From positions 1 through 14,517 of the forward strand of contig JAJUHR010000010.1 in the NCBI GenBank assembly GCA_029267795.1: 14,517 nt of DNA. Direction: 5' to 3'. This DNA is from Planctomycetota bacterium. Its GTDB lineage: Bacteria > Planctomycetota > Phycisphaerae > Phycisphaerales > Phycisphaeraceae. The translations under genes and the position numbers were made by a program. The notes beneath the pieces were generated by a model that was not told the origin of the DNA, did no database searches, and worked only from the letters and a program-made list of their open reading frames with translations. Shown here in pieces: positions 12,905 to 14,517 of this stretch; the first letter of the stretch is position 1, and each line of letters begins with the position of its first letter.

Positions 12905-13954
12905 TCACGACAGCGCCCCCGTGCAGCTGGAGCCGGCGCCGGCGGTGCAGCCGAAGCAATGGGCCGCGGTGGATATTCTTCGGCCGATCAGCTCCGCGGG
13001 TGTCAATTCCCAAAGCTTCTTACTGTAGCGCTCGGTGGTGTGCTCGTCAGCATCGAAGGGGGCAGAACCGGCGCCCAGGGGCATCTGCAGCATCTGGTTG
13101 AAGTCGCAGTCGTACACCGCCCCCTGCCAGCCAACGCTAACCAGACTGCGGCACATCACGGCGTCGACGTTGGCGGGGTTGTGGGCCGCCATGAGCTTTT
13201 GCATGTAAGCCTCGTACCGGCCCTGGCGGCGGAGTTGGTGCTCGAACCGTTGGATCGGCATGTTGGTGATCGTCCAGAGCCGGTTGAAGACGATGCCGAA
13301 GCGGGCGCCCAGCTGGCGCTTGTAGTCGGCCTCCAGGGCCTGCTGGGCTGGGGGTAAGCCGAAGCCCACGGGGTTGTAGACCAGGTCGAGGCGGAGCCCG
13401 GAATCCGGCCGGCCATAGCCCGCGGCGTTGAGGCGGCGCAGGGCCTCGATCGAGCTGTGGAAGACGCCCCGGCCACGCTGCTGGTCCACGTTTTGTTCCA
13501 GGTAGCAAGGCAGGCTGGCGACGATCTCCACCCGGTGGGAGGCCAGGAATTCGCACAGGTCCTCGTAGCCGGGCTCGAGCAGGATCGTGAGGTTGCAGCG
13601 GTCCAGCACGTGCAGGCCACGCAGGCGAAGTTCCTGCACCAGTCGGCGGAAGTGCGGGTTCATCTCCGGGGCGCCGCCGGTCAGGTCCACGACGCTGACG
13701 CCCAGGGTCTGCCGGTGCCGATCCAGCCAGGCGAGGATGCGGCTGATCACGTCCCAGGGCATGATCTCGGTGCGGCTGGGCCCGGCCTCGACGTGGCAGT
13801 GGTGGCAGGCCAGGTTGCACATCTTGCCCAGGTTCAGCTGCAGGGTGTCGAGCGACCGGCGGGTCAGCGTCTGCCCATCCTCCGCCAGCCGCTGGGCGAA
13901 GGGGTCGCACGGGGCTTGCGGGCCGGCGATCGGCAGGGAAATCGTCTGCGCCAT
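12905..13954 (-). CDS. arsS: ArsS-like radical SAM protein
   Basis: Radical SAM enzyme of the ArsS family (radical SAM domain plus C-terminal DUF3641), 349 residues. ArsS in cyanobacteria takes part in arsenosugar synthesis by attaching a SAM-derived deoxyadenosyl group to dimethylated arsenic. The [4Fe-4S]/SAM motif is CNLACHHC (C46, C50, C53), followed by HVEAGPSRTEIM. The SAM-contact segment DLTGGAPEMNPHF (90-102) and the family block ASLPCYLEQNVDQQRGRGVF (146-165) are clear. The C-terminal part has VMCRSLVSVGWQGAVYDCDF (267-286) and a Cys-rich end HCFGCTAGAGSSC (332-344), probably ligands for further iron-sulfur binding. The ATG at 13954 has no Shine-Dalgarno but TAGAAT lies exactly eight bases upstream, suggesting a leaderless mRNA. 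No arsM, arsR or arsenic transporter is in the window, so the arsenic role rests on family similarity alone. Confidence 0.88.
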   Translation of the reverse strand: MAQTISLPIAGPQAPCDPFAQRLAEDGQTLTRRSLDTLQLNLGKMCNLACHHCHVEAGPSRTEIMPWDVISRILAWLDRHRQTLGVSVVDLTGGAPEMNPHFRRLVQELRLRGLHVLDRCNLTILLEPGYEDLCEFLASHRVEIVASLPCYLEQNVDQQRGRGVFHSSIEALRRLNAAGYGRPDSGLRLDLVYNPVGFGLPPAQQALEADYKRQLGARFGIVFNRLWTITNMPIQRFEHQLRRQGRYEAYMQKLMAAHNPANVDAVMCRSLVSVGWQGAVYDCDFNQMLQMPLGAGSAPFDADEHTTERYSKKLWELTPAELIGRRISTAAHCFGCTAGAGSSCTGALS

Positions 13955-13956
13955 GA

Positions 13957-13971
13957 CGCGGTATTCTACGG
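13957..13971 (-). promoter_or_regulatory. Candidate -10 element of the arsS-like gene
   Basis: Read on the minus strand, TAGAAT (13963-13968) lies eight bases before the ATG at 13954 and matches TATAAT at five of six positions. No -35 is recognisable. The surrounding CGCGGTATTCTAYGG on the plus strand recurs at 7305-7319 (14/15 identical) upstream of trpC. Confidence 0.35.
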
Positions 13972-14076
13972 AACGGCGCGTCTGGCGATAGGTGGGCGGG
14001 GGCAGTAGGCTATGCTTAGGCCGGGTAGCCGCTGGGGGACCGTCGCGGCGGAGGCTTCAACGTGTGATATTTTCCC

Positions 14077-14099
14077 GCCCGCGGGTCGAACCCGTGGGC
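14077..14099 (+). promoter_or_regulatory. Stable hairpin in the glycyl-tRNA synthetase leader
   Basis: GCCCGCGGGT pairs with ACCCGTGGGC around a CGA loop, giving a 10-bp stem with one G.T wobble. It ends 22 bases before the glyS ATG and just upstream of its ribosome binding site AGGAA (14111-14115). It might influence translation of the synthetase. It lacks the features of a T-box or a glycine riboswitch. Confidence 0.45.
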
Positions 14100-14121
14100 T
14101 TACGGCACCCAGGAATGGACC

Positions 14122-14517
14122 ATGAGTCAAAGCGAGGTCGCTACTGCTTCGTCGCCCAGTCCGCCGGTCAAGTCGATGGACCAGATCGTGGCGCTATGCC
14201 GGCGGCGCGGGTTCATTTTCCAGTCGTCGGAGATCTACGGCGGGATCAACGGGTTCTGGGACTACGGCCCGCTGGGGGTGGAGCTGAAACGCAACCTCAA
14301 GGAGGCGTGGTGGCACGACACCGTGCGCTGCCCGCCCGATGGGCCCGACGGCCACCCGCTGGAGATGGTCGGCGTCGACTGCACGATCATCATGAACCCG
14401 AAGGTGTGGGTGGCCTCCGGCCACGTCGCCGGGTTCAACGACCCCATGGTGGATTGCAAGACCGAGGGCTGTAAGGGACGCTTTCGGGCTGACCACCTGA
14501 CAGACCTGCAATGCCCA
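14122..14517 (+). CDS. glyS: Glycyl-tRNA synthetase, N-terminal part
   Basis: Class II aminoacyl-tRNA synthetase of the single-chain alpha2 type, which charges tRNA-Gly with glycine. Only the first 132 residues are inside the window and the frame is open to its end. After a short Ser/Pro-rich lead (1-17) come the family landmarks: MDQIVALCRRRGFIFQSSEI (19-38), YGGINGFWDYGPLGVELK (39-56), the motif 1 region NPKVWVASGHVAGFNDPMVD (92-111), and the Cys-containing CKTEGCKGRFRADHL (112-126), part of an insertion seen in this type. ATG 14122 is preceded by AGGAA at a good distance. The gene diverges from arsS across 167 bp that holds a stable hairpin close to the start codon. TATGCT at 14011-14016 is a possible -10. 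Confidence 0.94.
   Translation, partial: MSQSEVATASSPSPPVKSMDQIVALCRRRGFIFQSSEIYGGINGFWDYGPLGVELKRNLKEAWWHDTVRCPPDGPDGHPLEMVGVDCTIIMNPKVWVASGHVAGFNDPMVDCKTEGCKGRFRADHLTDLQCP

Noticed and set aside
11196..13028. A 610-residue open frame on the plus strand opposite ctpA
   Set aside because: It is the antisense of a clear protease gene in high-GC DNA; the translation is low-complexity, rich in Gly, Asp and Val, and shows no family motif.
13457..14008. Plus-strand open frame opposite the N-terminal half of the arsS-like gene
   Set aside because: Antisense shadow of a gene with a clear radical SAM motif.
14077..14099. tRNA fragment or T-box element
   Set aside because: Only a T-arm-like centre is present, with a 3-nt loop; there is no acceptor, D or anticodon arm, and no T-box sequence.

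Overview
The window is GC-rich and densely coded, with 14 recognisable genes and no rRNA, tRNA, CRISPR array, phage gene or transposase. I think it is a core chromosomal segment of a planctomycete, possibly Phycisphaerae. That is an inference from four things: a very long signal peptidase I with inserted domains, scattered single nuo genes, the glycyl-tRNA synthetase type, and an ArsS-like radical SAM protein next to ordinary housekeeping genes. No taxonomic marker was searched.

Layout. 1-506 has no convincing gene; it is unusually AT-rich for this window, with inverted and direct copies of a short motif. 507-2094 (+) holds a family 2 glycosyltransferase and the flagellin chaperone FliS. 2291-3889 (-) is signal peptidase I, convergent with fliS across a spacer that holds two REP-like hairpins. 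4172-5359 (+) is NuoH, a membrane subunit of complex I. 5476-7134 (-) carries DUF309, GNAT acetyltransferase and metallophosphoesterase genes in one direction. 7376-8194 (+) is stand-alone trpC. 8229-9116 (-) is a PhnP-like MBL-fold hydrolase. 9279-9866 (+) is NuoI, the 2x[4Fe-4S] subunit of complex I. A triplicated hairpin repeat at 9878-9969 separates nuoI from the convergent run 13954-10018 (-) of arsS-like, S41 protease (ctpA) and tsaD. 14122 to the end (+) is the start of glycyl-tRNA synthetase.

How the genes fit together. Most are single housekeeping functions: tRNA modification (TsaD), tRNA charging (GlyRS), tryptophan synthesis (TrpC), respiration (NuoH, NuoI), and protein export and processing (LepB, CtpA). 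Only ctpA-tsaD (ATGA overlap) and perhaps the DUF309/GNAT/phosphoesterase run look like operons. NuoH and NuoI belong to one complex but lie about 3.9 kb apart with five unrelated genes between them, three of these on the opposite strand.

I found no clear undescribed multi-gene system. The most interesting material is the intergenic structure (BIME-like pair, triplicated hairpin, a shared GATCC-NN-GGATC dyad, possible leaderless starts) and the chimeric architecture of the signal peptidase.
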